Notes: a model not told the origin generated them from the letters alone. A stretch of 64,000 nucleotides of DNA from Tillus elongatus (GCA_964006375.1 OZ023267.1:30237094-30301093), one strand, 5' to 3'. Numbered from the stretch's first letter, positions 43,649 through 57,344 are shown. Program-made: numbers and translations.

Positions 43649-46271
43649 TTTATTTAGCGTATGGGGTTACAGTACGATACACGTGATAGAAGTATACAAA
43701 ATATACAAAACACATATAAACAGAGAAATTTCAAATATATAAGGACAAACATAACTATTATGACAAACTATATATCTACATCCAAATTGCGAAGCCATTC
43801 GATTGCCTCTGGTGTGGCTTTCATAAAATCTTCGAGGTCACAAGCGTAGGAACGGTTAGGACATTCTGATACGATGTGGTGGATAGTTTGCCGCGGAGAT
43901 TCGCAATCACATTGTGGGGATTCTGCCCTGCCCCATTTGTGTAAGGAGTCAGCACATTTCCCGCAATCTGTTCTAACTCGATTGAGCTTTGACCATAGTC
44001 GGCGTGGCAGGTCGGATCCGTTGAAACTGTGTGTTGGATCATCTAGTTGAATGTAGTGGTTTCCTTCAGTTTCTGTCCCTTTGGTTGTCCATTTATTAGT
44101 CGCATGAAAGTTTTAGACGGACCTGGGCACAGTCTCCACTTTCTGAAGTAATCACTAAGCTTGGTGAGCTCTTCTTTCAGAGCATGTTCAATCGGTAATT
44201 TGAGTTTGTGCTGGTAGGAAATAGCTAAGTCGTCTGCATTCGCAAATTTTCTACACCTCGTTTCAGGTAGGTCAGCTGTATAAAGATTGAATAGGAGTGG
44301 GGCGAGCACCGAGCCCTGCGGGAGGCCATTGTTCAGTTTCCTATTACTGCTCTTAGCACCCTTAACAAAGACCTGGAATAGTCTGTTTGATAATAGGTTG
44401 TTAATTAAATGGCACGTTTTCAGTCAATGAACGCTACGGATGTTCTGAGTCTTCTCTCAAACCCCGCTTCGATGTGGGTCGTCAGGGACAGGACCTGGTC
44501 AGTACAGCTACGACCACCCCCAAACACAGCCTGTTCCACGGGGATCACTGCATCAACTGCAGGACATATACGGTTATAGAGTAGTATTTCCAGCAGCTTA
44601 TAACAGCAGCTAAGGAGAGCTATACGTCGGTAGCTCTCGGGTAGCTCCTGTGGTTTTCCAGGTTTTAGGATAGCAATAATCTTTGTTCTCTTAAATTCTG
44701 GTGGCAGGCTGTCTGTGTTAAGGATGTCATTAAAAAATTTCACGAGCCTAAGTCGAGTGGTCCCACCACAATTAACCAGGAATTCGGGGTAGATGCCATC
44801 GAAGCCCACTGCCTTCCTAATTTTTGTATCCCTGAGGCGGTGTTCTAATTCCTTGGCATAGAAGTCACGTGAGAGCTCGGACGATGAGGGGGTGGAACGT
44901 TTAAGATCTCTTAAGGATTTCTTGACGTCTCTTGTGTGGTTTTTATCGGAAGGGGCACGTGAAACGTCAACTATGCGGTTGGCTATTTGGTTTGAGTTTA
45001 TTGATTTATTTCCCACGACATTTCGGTTACATTCCCCAAACCTCTGCAACAGGCACCATGCCGTCCTGCTTGACCGTGTAAAGTTCATGCGTTCCATAGC
45101 AGAAGTCTATTTGTTCATTCTGCTGGCATCAAGGGATCTCAGTAGCTGGTCACCAATTTCCGGGCCCCTGAGTCCTCGAACTCCCTGTATAGTTACTGGC
45201 TTTCCTCGTCCCATCCAGGGTATACTCCCGGCGATAGCCTCGAGGGACATGTTTTTTGGCTACAGCTATCATTAGGCCTACAAATCTGTGGTAGTTTTTA
45301 GCCTTTGGTTGGATGAAGCGGACGCACATATCGAGTTCCGCTGCATAGGAAGCCCAATTCGCCCTGCCGAAGTTCCATCGTGGCCTAGGAACAGAATCGA
45401 CCACTGGTATTTCGATCCCCACTGCAATCACAACGGGGCGATGTTGACTATGTGGGAAGTCCGCTAGTACAGTGCGTGAATTAGATAAAGGTTGTGATCG
45501 TGAGTTACTTGATATAAAATAGAGATCTGGATCGTAGCCCTTACGCCACCTTCTTGAGTAAAACGTTGGCTTATCTTTGGAACTGAAAACCAAATGGAGG
45601 TTGTTGATTTCGGCCCAGTCTACGAGCTCCTCTCCATTGTCATCATTTGTCTCATAACCCCACAGATTGTGGTGACTATTGAAATCTCCTACGTAGAGGG
45701 TTGGATTTTTTGATGGGATTCTTATTACATTAACAGGCCATGAGATTGTAGGCGGCTTGTAGATGTTTACAATAATTAGATCGTTGAGTTTTAAAGTGAT
45801 GGTTAGTATGTCTTCTTAAGTCGACCAATTCAACATCTTGCATGCCCTGCCTTGCATATGTTGCGGTGCCATAAACAGCCCTGTAAGTTGCCCCAATCAA
45901 GTGATAGCCAGGAATCTTGCTTCTTCTGAGAAGCTCATCCTCTGAGGGGGTATGTGTCTCTTGAATGACTACGACGTCAATTTCGTTTTCAACGAGTATT
46001 TTAGATATGGTTTCCCCTTTTGCTCTACTAATACCCTCGATATTCCGTTGGCATATTCGTACAGAAGGTCCGATATGCTTCGTTAATAGGCGCTGAGAAG
46101 TGCCATTAGTACTAGGTTGATCCATGCTCCAAGAGACCCAAGAGATCGCACTGTCAGCCAGGAGAGCACGATGACCGGTCTGGCTTCCCAAAGTGTTAGT
46201 TCATTTAGTTCACGTCTACTAAGAGACGCTATCCAGGGTGCACCACGGGGAGGCGAACTAACATTACACCC
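43649..46271 (-). mobile_element. inner LINE inserted in ORF1 of the outer LINE, 11-bp TSD
   Basis: Flanked by the perfect duplication cgtttattact at 43638-43648 and 46272-46282. On the minus strand it begins ggtgtaatgttagttcgcct and ends in an AAATAAATA-like tail at 43649. About 2.6 kb, with one ORF for endonuclease and reverse transcriptase, broken as described below. Confidence 0.9.
43821..46191 (-). pseudogene. inner LINE endonuclease-reverse transcriptase, broken
   Basis: From 46191: RICQRNIEGISRAKGETISK and VVVIQETHTPSEDEL (endonuclease). A frameshift near 45817 is followed by YVGDFNSHHNLWGYE (about 45690-45640) and HRPVVIAVG. Reverse transcriptase part (45097-44420): KAVGFDGIYPEFL, KIIAILKPGKPQELPESYRR and a TSVAFID end at motif A, where about 30 residues are deleted. 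It resumes LINNLLSNRLFQVFVKG, NNGLPQGSVLAPLLFNLYTA and KFANADDLAISYQ (YADD changed to NADD), then KLSDYFRKWRLCPGPSKT. With motif A cut and the YADD Tyr replaced it cannot be active. Confidence 0.82.
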
Positions 46272-46522
46272 CGTTTATTACTAAATGGACTAAGGTGGTT
46301 GTGGATAAATAGATGCAAACACGCTTATGTAACATTCTGGAAGCAAATAAAATATTTCTCGCACTGGTTATTTTACTGACTGCTTTTACATACTCAATCA
46401 GTTTTGGGCCATCAGCTGCTTTAATAATAATAGCTAGTTCTTTCTTGAACTGGGAGTGATGCAATAGCCTGAGCATAAGATCTTAGTGTTGAAGCGTTTG
46501 GATTTTCTGATATAGTGGTCAT
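46272..46522 (-). pseudogene. outer LINE ORF1, N-terminal segment
   Basis: ATG at 46522-46520 opens MTTISENPNASTLRSYAQAI. After about 30 codons a one-base slip moves to the frame KKELAIIIKAADGPKLIEYV, ARNILFASRMLHKRVCIYLS and HLVIN, which meets the inner LINE at the TSD. It continues in frame as EHNRIKVGEHG at about 43637 downwards. Confidence 0.75.
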
Positions 46523-46854
46523 TATACTTGTGGATACAGTAGGTTGGTTAACTATTTCTTCATTGTTGGAATTTATTCACACTAAAAAACTGTCAAGAAA
46601 TGAGCTTAAATAACTCGTAATATCGCGAAAACTACGATCCGAGATGAACAATGTTTACACGACAAAGCCTTAAACTCGAATCTATCATTTCTTAATAAAT
46701 ATCAAGGAACAAAACTCACTTATTTTTGTATCAACATTTAAAAAAATTGGATGTAAATTATGATTTATGTTGCTGTTTTAGATTCCAAAGATATTATTAT
46801 TATTATTATTCATAACTACGCTTTCATCTAGTTCATTTTCTATGTCTCAATACT
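46523..46854. other. no recognised feature
   Basis: Probably holds the 5' UTR of the outer LINE at its left. An (ATT)n run lies at about 46794-46810. Confidence 0.35.
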
Positions 46855-47130
46855 TTTAAAAATGTTTTTAATAGCAAATATGTGTGTTTTTTTAAAGAAA
46901 GCAGGAACCAAATTTGGTTAACAGTATAACCTATATAGTAGAAACATTGTGCCATCTTCCATCAAAATAACTTTATTGTTTGAAAATGTAAAAAAAATTT
47001 CGAAAGTAAACTTAAAGTGTTTCGGAAAAAACTCGTTTCTTGGACAACCTTATAGCAAATTCAGCTATTCAAATACGAAGCATTTGATCAAAATTCGCTA
47101 CCATAACGCACTTGCTGCGTCCAGAATTTC
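46855..47130 (+). repeat. family G terminal block, left end lost
   Basis: Starts inside the block (aaaaatgtttttaatagcaa) and ends at the right terminal motif ccataacgcacttgctgcgt (47100-47119). Confidence 0.65.
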
Positions 47131-47905
47131 TTTTCTTACAAACATGCATTATATTTAGATGAAAAATGCAAAAATGCAATAACATAAGGCGTGTTCGATA
47201 AAAAAAAAGAAAATTTGTATCACCAACGACTTATGGGCCACCTGTGATGGTAGAAATATTTTTTAAGATGTAGCTCAAGACACCCTATAATTAATGTATA
47301 CAATTTTTTTCATATCTTGTATAATAACGGATATATTTACCTTTATTAATTTCTTACGAAAATTCGACAAAAATTATATACAATTAAACGATAAACTCTA
47401 CAGCTAAGACTACTGCCAAGCATCAGAGACAGGGTTTATTTGAAATGAATTTTCTGGAAACATTTTAGTAACATGAAGGACAATGACGGTTGAAACTAAG
47501 ACTTCAGAGTTTGTAAAACATTCTTCTTGAGACATTTTCTTTCCATAGCCCGTATTAGATCTAAGTTCTTTGCCTAAGTGTTGCCAATTTTGACGTTTTA
47601 AATCGCAACTTTGACGTTTTGAGGAAAACATCAATTTATTTTTCTTTAAATGCCTTAACTCCGTTGTCTTTTGACCTGCAGAGCTAAATTTTGATAGGTG
47701 ACTTACCTATAACGATATAAACCCGGGCACCAAATTTGGTTGTCTGAGATATCATACTTTTTCGAAAGAAATTACAAAATTTTCCGGGAAAACCTGGACC
47801 AATTTTTCTGGCTAACGAACTTATCCAAGCCATTTGCAAAAGCAAGGTATTTGCCAAATTTAATTAAAATCGGCCCATTATTTTTTGAGCTGTCGGTGTG
47901 ATACA

Positions 47906-48002
<97 letters not shown>

Positions 48003-48140
48003 ATATAAAAATTAAAAATGACCCCGGATATGTGTTCTGTGGGGCTTAATTAGCGCTCATTTGAAGAAATTTTTTCAAAATTCAAAAGTCGGGATCTTCT
48101 CATTAGTGAATTTTTTTTTAAAGAAAATTCACTACCAGGC
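47131..48140 (+). repeat. family G body, (TA)n microsatellite 10 and right arm
   Basis: Body landmarks in the standard order to aaaatcggcccattattttt (about 47868). Then catacatacatatatac and (TA)n at about 47921-47998, then the right arm tgaccccggatatgtgttct. Ends with a ttcactaccagg boundary. Confidence 0.7.
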
Positions 48141-48920
48141 AAGCGTCTTTTGTTTAAACAAATAAATAAAATTTTATGCATGAACATATTTCCGGTTAGT
48201 TTCAAATATAATGGAACATTGAAAATTAAGTTGCATAGAATTATCAAATTCAGACAAATCGAGTGGTAGACAACACACATTTCACATGTGTATTCGCAGT
48301 TATAGCGTTTAAAACATTTTAAAAAGTAGAAGTTTCGTAGTGAAAAATCGCAAATACGCTACTGCAACTTCAAGACTCTTAAAAATGTCTTCAAATGAGC
48401 ACGAATTAGAACCCCATAAACTCACACCCAAGGCCAGTTTTAGTTCCTATACAGGCTTGCTCATAAGAAACGTAACAAGGCCGTAACTTTTAAATCGAGA
48501 AAGGCATCGGAATCAAAATTTCTAGGATTGCATAGCAAATTATTTGCGATTATTTGGTGGCATTATTGACAATTTTTGAAGCACCCCCTCTTTGGAGGGT
48601 GATCACCTTGTCATTTCTTAAATAGCAACATGTGTCATGCGACATTTTTTTGGAAAGCCTATTCAGTGTACTTTTTCATGGTACTAATTATTTTAAAGTT
48701 GCCTTTGGAAAGAATGAAAACCATCGGCTTTTCAGAAAAGTAAATGAAGTAAAATCAAGACTATACGAATAATGGTTTTATCAGATATGGAATTTATTTA
48801 AGCGATAATACAGGAGGCTACATTTCAATGCTTTCATCCAGAAAATCAGTTTTTCCAAAATTATTAGTCTGATCGTCCACAGTGGCAAACGTTTTGGTTT
48901 GTAAATTAAAACATCAGTGC
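48141..48920. other. no gene; partial inverted family G arm
   Basis: About 48370-48440 holds an inverted right-arm piece (tcttcaaatgagcacgaatt). The rest is unassigned. Confidence 0.4.
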
Positions 48921-49290
<370 letters not shown>

Positions 49291-50960
49291 TTCTTTAAGT
49301 GATTGAAACAAAAATTTACAACTTAAAAGAGCAAAGACAGACATGGTTGTGTATAAATTTTCAGGTCTTTTGATCAAAGAAAAATAAAGTTATTCGAAAC
49401 AAAAATTAAAATAATCCTTGACATCACTTCAAATTTTGCAATGCAATATCTACAATGTTGGACAAAGACAGATGATATTACCTGTACTGCTGTGCTATTT
49501 AAATAAAATGGAAGTCACAAGTATTATTGCAAGATGTCAGAACGTAGAACATTGTGAAGTGTACGAACACAAAATGTTACAGATGGAGACATGTGTACGA
49601 TCAACTAACAATTTTGTAAATTGTCACACCTGGCCCATTTATCTATAATACCGGGACAATATTTGCTTTCAAAAGCGCTGAATTTTAGCATGCGACAATG
49701 TTCTTTGCAAGTTCAAAACTTGCTCACAAAATGAGAACGATACTGATAGATAAGTTACTAGATCCATCATTTATATTATCGATTATTTCGCTGGTTAGTT
49801 TTTTAGTTAGGTTAGTAAATAGCACTGTAAAGCGTATTTCTGCATTTATCATATTGTACGTTTCAAACAGGTACAGTCTCGCTTAAAATTAGACACACCT
49901 ACGTTTGTTAAGCGTCCAAGCCTATCGAGCTTAATTTATAAAGTACTTGCTTTCGGCGTCGACCGGATTTCAGTGTAGTCTTGGACAAAAGCTATATTCA
50001 TACACTCGCGAATTGCGAAATAGCTGTTAAACGTATTCCTATTGGTTTATTTAAAATAATATCGTAAAACTGTTGTTTTTTATTAGATTTTATAAATGTA
50101 TTTTACTAATTTTTTTGTGCACACAGACACTATGAAAATGTCTTCTCTACTTTTAAGTTTGTGTAGCCCCAATGTTAATTAAGGACCCCCCTTTATTATA
50201 CTTACTTATCTTGTGCTTATATATGTAATATAAAAATGAAAAAGGGAGTCAAAGAGCAAGTGAATTTATTTACTTTAGTGCTGTGTTCGATATTATATGA
50301 AAAATACATTATAGGCGACAATGTGGAATGTAATTTCAAATTGCAAATTTGGTGTCAACAACCACCAAGAAACTTAATGTACCAGGAATGAATAGGGTTG
50401 CTGGACGGGCCGGAAATCTGAGTGGAAAATTCTAAAAAACATTTAGTCAGACTTTGAAAATATGCGTTTTTCACATTTTGCAGCAATACTTCCTTCAAAC
50501 CCTGTCCGCCCCGAACAACACTTATATTCGCCCAGGTCCAGTAAATTTCTTGGGGGTTTCTCCCAAGAAATTTTTCTTGTGCTTTATGCTTTGAAGGTAG
50601 TTTTATGCATGAACAAGGAAAAGGAGAACTCCCCGTGTTTTTGGGTGAGGGGGAAGAAACCCTCTTCGTCCTGGGGGTTCTTCTTTTCCTTCTTCATGCA
50701 TACAATCACCCTCAATGCATGAACCACAGGAATCTCCTTATGTTTCGCTTTCTAGTGTATTTTTCTTGAGTATATTTCTTGTTCATCAACTGTTCTGTTT
50801 GAGTTTTGTATCCAAAACTCTGTATAAATATTTATGTTAAAGGTCATGTTTTTGCCTGCCATTCTTTACCCTATTTTTTATCGTTCCTAATTAAATAAAG
50901 TAAGGGTTTATAACTTATAATATAAGGCTAAATCACTATAATATATTATTCTTACGAAAA
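49291..50960. other. no recognised feature
   Basis: Short frames only (for example 49418-49648 and 50462-50722), without recognised domains, repeats in this window or RNA signals. Confidence 0.35.
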
Positions 50961-51000
50961 TTCATTACATTAACGCACTTGCGACGTGCCGAACATTTTT
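50961..51000 (+). repeat. family G terminal motif, isolated right end
   Basis: gaaaattcattacattaacg followed by cacttgcgacgtgcc. Only the last 40 bp of the terminal block remain. Confidence 0.5.
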
Positions 51001-51214
51001 ATGTTATCATTTCTCCAAATAAATTTGATGGAAAGCCGATTGTTTTCGTTCTAGCCGAAGATAACTTAAAAAGAATTAATATCATCGACAAGTACGCTAA
51101 AAACACTTTCCAAAAATGTGTCGAAAGGGTTGTTATCCTTCAAAAAAGAGTGCTTCAAAAAACCTCTATAATGCCCGCAAATAATTTGTTATGCAACCTT
51201 ACATATTGGGGTTA

Positions 51215-51564
51215 AGGAGTTGCGGGCCAAAGGACTCCAGGGGGTAAGCTGAGGAAGTGGAAATAACAACATAAACATTCGATGAAGCTTTCCCCAAGAC
51301 CGTCATGCGCGGTAAAGAGCCGCATCCTGCACGAGGTGACCCTGATAATAACTAAACATGACGGACCTAGACAAGAAGGTCGAACTAAACTCCCCCAATC
51401 TACGGTGTCACGTGACCCGTGCCTAGGGATGGATGGCACCAGGGCGATGGTGTCGTGAACGGAACCTCTGGAGTACCGGGCAACCCTCCAGAGTAACCCG
51501 TCTTGCACCACACAGGGGGTTCTGATGGTGTGGACAGTATTTCCCCCATTCTCGTGGGAACAAC
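51215..51564 (+). other. LINE 5' untranslated-like region
   Basis: GC-rich sequence directly upstream of a LINE ORF1 start; the base composition changes sharply at about 51210. Likely the 5' UTR with its internal promoter. Confidence 0.45.
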
Positions 51565-52750
51565 ATGAAGATAATAAATACATATAAAACCAAAACCAAT
51601 GAGGCTCGAGGAGTGGCTCCGGCTACAGACTTGTGCCTTGAGTCTATTCCGGAAACGGAGACGAGCCAGGTGGCGACAGCGGACTGTGGAGCTCTCACGA
51701 CCGGCGTAGATACGGGGATCAGGGGGTAGCTTCGGCCAGAGACCTGTCCCCGACACCCAAGCTAGAAGCTGGGTTCCACCGGAGGGCGGCGAGCTCCGCG
51801 GACTCCGGGGGCCCCTCAACCAGTGAGGACTCTACTGTAAGAGTAGAGGGACTGCCCCGGCAGTCCAAGCGTCTTTCCGGGGCGCAAAGAAAGAAGTTGC
51901 GGAGGCCGCAGAAAATGGCGACCGGGACGTAGACGGTCGAGAAACGTGTAAAGGCGCAAGAGGGGAGTGCGAGTCAGAAGAGGACGCGCTCGAAGTCTAG
52001 CACGCCCACTACAGACAGACGTCCCAAAAGGGCCAGGGCACCTGTAAAGGCGCAAAAGGAGAGTGCGAGTCAGAAGACGCCGCGCTCTGGCTCTAGCACG
52101 CCTACTACAGACAGACCTCCCAAAAGAACCAAGGCCGAAACACCGGCGCAGGCTGGCTCGTATAGGGAGGCTGCGGAGGGCCTCAGGATGGCGGTGATTG
52201 ACAGACGCCATCCTGAGGTCACGCTAGACCAGGGGAAGGCGGACCTGATCCAGGCTGCGGTGGTAGCTGCGGTGGACTCTCTTCAGGAAGTGAAGAGCCC
52301 GCCTCAGTTCCACCGGGCGCGCCTGGCGGGGGGCATCCTCTGGATAACCTGTGCCGGCCCGCAGTCGCGGGACTGTCGCGGAAAACGATCGGGGGCCTTG
52401 GTCAGATTTGGGAGGGGGCGGACTTGACAGCCGTCGAGCCCAAGGAACTCCCAAAGAGACGCAAGGTCCTCGTACGGATCCCTGACACAGTCCCGCAGGA
52501 GACGGTTATCAGTAGACTTAAGATCCAGAACCCTGAACTGGGGACACAACACTGGTCGGTTCTAAGCAGGAAGGCAGAGGAGAAAGGACAGACTCTCGCC
52601 TTCTCCATCGATCAGACGTCTTACAGAGCCCTTGAAGGAACCTCCTTAAAGGCAATCTGGGGGCTGGGAAGGGTTAGCTTCCGCCCACTGGGGAAGCAAC
52701 TACGGGTTAATGAGACTGAGGTTCCTTCAAGTCAACCTCCAACACAGTAG
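51565..52750 (+). pseudogene. R1/I-like LINE ORF1 with DUF4780-like domain (second family member)
   Basis: ATG at about 51565 (MKIINTYKTKTNEARGVAP) runs to a stop near 51730. It then continues in another frame with PKLEAGFHRRAASSADSGG, RQSKRLSGAQRKKLRRPQK and two tandem, Lys/Arg/Ser-rich KAQ.ESASQK..RS.SSTPTTDR segments (about 51950-52120). The domain follows: DRRHPEVTLDQGKADLIQAA (52200), RARLAGGILWITCAGPQSRD, a slip near 52390-52420, then KELPKRRKVLVRIPDTVPQE, TQHWSVLSRKAEE, LAFSIDQTSYRALEGT and WGLGRVSFRPLGK to the stop at 52748-52750. Shares its C-terminal pattern with 28686-29063. Confidence 0.75.
51945..52125 (+). repeat. tandem repeat in LINE ORF1, two units of about 90 bp
   Basis: gtaaaggcgcaagaggggag (about 51949) and gtaaaggcgcaaaaggagag (about 52043) start two similar units with agtgcgagtcagaag, agcacgcc and actacagacagac. 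They encode a basic, Ser/Thr-rich duplicated linker. Confidence 0.75.
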
Positions 52751-53010
52751 GGCAGCCACGGCCGGACTACTGATGGCTCTGAGAAACACGGATGTGGCCC
52801 TCATCCGGGAACCGTACTCCTATAAAGGAGAGATCAAGGGACTCGGTGGAGCTACTGGAAAGCTCATCTACAGCAGATCCAGCGAGAACCCGAGAGCCTG
52901 CATTTTTGTCAGGAAAGGGACAACTGATTTACGGTCAGTCTACACCGGAGACAGAGCAATATAAAACTTCACCCTACCAATCGTTGTGCAGACTAGTTCA
53001 AGGCACAGTG
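52710..53010 (+). pseudogene. LINE ORF2 start, endonuclease fragment
   Basis: ATG 52710 overlaps the end of ORF1 by 41 bp in the +1 frame, a common LINE layout. MRLRFLQVNLQHSRAATAGL, ALIREPYSYKGEIKGL (the ExY(S) block with the catalytic Glu) and ARACIFVRKG-like sequence match an APE endonuclease N-terminus. It stops at 52962-52964; a further piece in another frame (SSRHSEFGMGGVEI) may extend it. The rest of ORF2 is missing. Confidence 0.72.
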
Positions 53011-53019
53011 AGTTTGGAA

Positions 53020-54179
53020 TGGGTGGAGTAGAAATACTAAGGGCATGCACAATCAACCAAAGGTTGCAGTGCTATGGGGGCAGAAAGGCCGCGGACGAGC
53101 CCTCAGGGAACAAAAAAAACCTTACATATTTTGAGTCCGATGCCCTTCTCGGTTTAAAAGTTATAACCTTGGAGCGTAACTTATGGCGCAATACTGTATA
53201 TAAACATCGTAAACGAGTTAAAGCCAATACGTGACCTGAGTTCTAAAACCAGACCCAGATATATATATTTTATATAATAGGTATTAATTTTTCAAGATAA
53301 GATTTTTTTTATGGGGTTCCTTCCATAAGGCGCTTCCTGTGCCAACCCTGCTTTTGTTATTATCTTCTTATCAAATTTCATAAATTGGAAGGCATTGTGT
53401 AGCGTTTTTAATAGAACGCAGCGCGAGAAAACTGCATTTTCAAGAGGGGTCATGAAATAACAAAGATTTCATCCCTTCACACTGGAGTAAATTAACCGAA
53501 ATGAAGCGAGTTGGAGTTAAACAAAGTAGAGATTTAACTCCATGTAACTTTAGAAATTTATTCCACAATCATGGCTCCCGAAACTTCCTTTTCACAATTA
53601 AAAAACTTTGAATTTAATTTTTTACTTGTTAGAAGTTTCACTGCTGCAAGTGGATGTTGTTGAAATTTATCACTGTATTACAAGAGTAAACTTGATGAAT
53701 TTGCATGGTGAATTAAATTAGTTGCCTACCTTTGAAGTTGTTGATTATAAGCCCACTTAAGTACTTGTCGGGTATTTATCGTCGCCATTGTTAAAATACC
53801 CCCTGGTTTTATTTATACAATAGATCCGAGCTGGCAGTAAATAGAAACACAGTCGAGGTAATTGTTAAATAACAGCGTTCAACTTTTCGCTACGAGAATC
53901 CTTAAATAAGTCGTTACCTTAACTTTCCTTTGTATACCTCTAACTTTCCGAGAGAAAGAAATATTCCTTGGTTACAACTGGAGCATACAATCGACAGGAG
54001 ACTGGAAAATTCGTAACATCGGTAATAAATATCTGCCGAACTGAACGCTGATAAAATACATTACATTTTTCTTTTCAACTAGCAAGAATTTTTAATACTA
54101 TCGACTATTGAGAAGAATAATACGTCACAGTTTATTTTGGACAAATAACCTTAGTTCTGTGCATTAATTTATTTTTAAT
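53020..54179. other. no recognised feature
   Basis: AT-rich, no coding signal. The sequence near 53250-53350 is not matched elsewhere in the window. Confidence 0.35.
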
Positions 54180-54345
54180 ACTGGATGTGCCAATTAAAAT
54201 TTCATACCTGGAAAATATCGAAATTAAAAAAAAAGCCAAGACACGTCGACACTGTTTTCATGGGGGACCAATGATGACGTAAGGTTTGTTGGAACCTCTT
54301 AGGCAGTGGCGTAAAGTACCCTTCAATTTTAAATAGCACCCTATG
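54180..54345 (-). repeat. dispersed repeat H, copy 1
   Basis: The reverse complement matches 57345-57515: a tagggtgc start, ggtactttacgcc, aggttccaa, cgatattttcc and an attggcacatcc end. Non-coding MITE-like unit ending in the ggcacatcctgtat motif frequent in insect repeats. Confidence 0.7.
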
Positions 54346-56510
54346 TTGAGTGACGCCTCACTAACGGATAGTATCAAAAATATTATCAAACAGCGCAATA
54401 AAGCTTATAATAGGTTCAAAGATAGTCGCGATCCCATTGATTGGCAAAATTATAAACTAATTAGAAACCAAACTACAAATGCCATAAAAAAAGAAAAACT
54501 TGCATTTGCGGAGGGTATGCTGTCTACAAGTGAAAATAATAGGACGGCCTGGTCTTTGGCTAATAGATTTGGCATTATTACAAAAAAAGACAATATGTTA
54601 CCATCACATTTGAGTGATGTAAACAAAATAAATCAACACCTCACGTCTATTAACAGTAGTAGTGCTGATATTAGTGGATTGAAAACATATTACAATAGTA
54701 ATATTTACAAAAATGCAAATAACTTCCATTTTAAGCTTGTCAATGAGGAAAATATTATGAGACATATAGCCTCAATAAAAACAAAAGCTAAGGGTTTTGA
54801 TGGTGTGAGTGTCGACATGATTAACCTATGTCTCTCAGAAATTCTCCCTCAGCTGCTTCATCTTGTAAATTTTGTATTGAGACAAAATGCTTTCCCAAGG
54901 TCTTGCAAGTTGCAAAGGTTTTTATGTTTCCAAAAGGAAACAATCCAACTGAGTTTAATCATTTAAGACCTATAAGCATTTTCCCAGTTCTTTCAAAGTT
55001 ATTGGAGAAAGTGATGTCCGAGCAGATAACTGCTTACCTTGGGAACAACAACATCTTGCCAAATGTACAGTCCGGATTTGTTAGGGGCATAAAATTAAGT
55101 TACAGCTTTGGTATTGCTAGACTACAGTAAAGCTTTTGATACGATCAGTCATGAACTATTGTGCTCGAAGTTACAATATATTGGTTTCAATCATGACGCC
55201 GTTCAGTTTATAGAGAGTTACTTTTCAGATAGGGCTCAGAGGGTTGTCTGCGGGTCGGATGTATCGGATTCTTTGAGTTTATTAAAAGGAGTTCCACAGG
55301 GCTCTATCTTCGGCCCCCTTTTATTCAATATTTATACGTTTGATTTTCAAGAACAAATAATCTCGAGCAAAGTACACTTCTATGCCGATGATACGCAGCT
55401 TTACAAATCCTTTCCTGTCGAAAATGCCTTAAACGCTATAGCAAGTTTAAATGCAGACCTTGATAGGTTAGTCACGACAGTAAAGAAGCATGATCTTGTG
55501 ACAAATGTCAATAAGTGTTGCGTACTTTATTTTGGCAGGAAGGTCAGTAGGGATAGGGTTTGTTCTCAAAATATTGATATTTTGATAGATGGGAGTCGCT
55601 TGGAAGCAAAACAATTTGCAAAGAATCTTGGTCTCATAATAGATAACAATTTAAAATTTTCTGATCACGCTAGCTTTGGCCTATTGAAATCTTTTTATAC
55701 CCACCGAAATTGCCTTCCAACGGAAGTAAAAGCTCTCCTGGTAAACTCGATGATTCACTCGCGCTTTAACGATGCTGATGTTGTGTATGGACCTGCCCTT
55801 GACAGTTGGGATCGACAAAGAATAGAAAAGGTTAAGAAGTCATGTTTATGATTCATCTTTAATCTAAAAAAACAGATCGTGTTTTTAATAAGTTAAAAGA
55901 ATTAGATTGGCTGAATATGAGGAATCGCTGGAAAGTACATCTTCTTTGCTTAACTCACAAGATTCTCTTCGGGGCGGAGCCTGATTACCTACATCAGAAG
56001 CTCTGTTTTTAGAGACAAATACATTCGCTCAATACAAGACTCGATCACTTGTTTGCCATCCCTAAATATTATTCGAGCCAATATCGGAGCTCTTTTTCCT
56101 ATGTTGCACCACATCTGTATAATAAAATACCTTTTGAACATACGTTATGTTCTCTGCCAAGGTTTCGGAGATATGTTACAGATTTTTATAAAAATAGTCA
56201 GTTTGCGTAGTGTACTTATAGTAAATCATATTCATATTAAGAATTCATTTCTTTTGGCTAAATTTAAGGCGCACAATTGTTAATGTTTCGTTGTTACATT
56301 GTTTTCTTGTTGTTTTGGGTACATATAATTTATGATTTATAATTTATAGTTTACAATTTATTATTTATAGTTTGTAATTTATAATTTGTTTATTTTGTAA
56401 TTCCTACACTTTGAGTTATCTTTTAAGGGCTAAGTGGAAGAAAATTGTGAAATTAACTTCGCCCTAATAAAGACCTCTTATTATTATTATTATTATTATT
56501 ATTTTAGATC
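54346..56510 (+). pseudogene. 5'-truncated CR1-like LINE ORF2 with (TTA)n tail
   Basis: Starts after the endonuclease: KQRNKAYNRFKDSRDPIDWQ, then KTKAKGFDGVSVDMINLCLS. A frameshift near 54900 leads to VFMFPKGNNPTEFNHLRPIS and PVLSKLLEKVMSEQI. A deletion of about 25 residues near 55095-55115 removes the segment before MVLLDYSKAFDTISHELL (motif A intact). Then KGVPQGSIFGPLLFNIYT and VHFYADDTQLYKSF (YADD near 55386), and NLGLIIDNNLKFSDH. After 55851 it continues broken: ELDWLNMRNRWKVHLLCL-like and SSFSYVAPHLYNKIPFEH-like segments to about 56215. 3' UTR to a (TTA)n tail at 56478-56503. Confidence 0.82.
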
Positions 56511-56524
56511 TTCCTCAATTCTGC

Positions 56525-57085
<561 letters not shown>

Positions 57086-57344
57086 TATAAAATGTCCTCA
57101 GATAATGCCCAAAATGCTTCAAAATGTTTGTTTGGAAGTGAAGCATAGATGTTATAATTGTATGGATGTGGAGGGAAAACAATTTGAACATTTAGTTACA
57201 TAAAATTCTTTCATTTATTGATATTTTGTCTTATTTTTTAATTTATAATCTTACTGCCATATCCAAACCAAAATTAAAGAGGTCGTATGTTGTCGTGAGC
57301 AGAATTGATACATCTTTAAAATGAGGTGATACTTAAAATAGGGT
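57086..57344. other. no recognised feature
   Basis: AT-rich spacer. Nothing identified. Confidence 0.3.

Larger units (their letters stand above)
39850..46522 (-). mobile_element. outer minus-strand LINE, split by two other LINEs
   Basis: One LINE read from 46522 down to about 39850: ORF1 start (46522-46272), [inner LINE 43649-46271], ORF1 rest (43648-42599), ORF2 first codons (42598-42484), [plus-strand LINE 3' end 41839-42483], ORF2 remainder (41838 to about 39850). Removing the inner LINE and one TSD copy joins ORF1 in frame. The endonuclease is missing at the second insertion. Jockey/I-like by sequence; not active. Confidence 0.8.

Noticed and set aside
52188..52427. Independent small gene at 52188-52427
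   Set aside because: It is the first half of the DUF4780-like domain in LINE ORF1, continuing in another frame at 52424.
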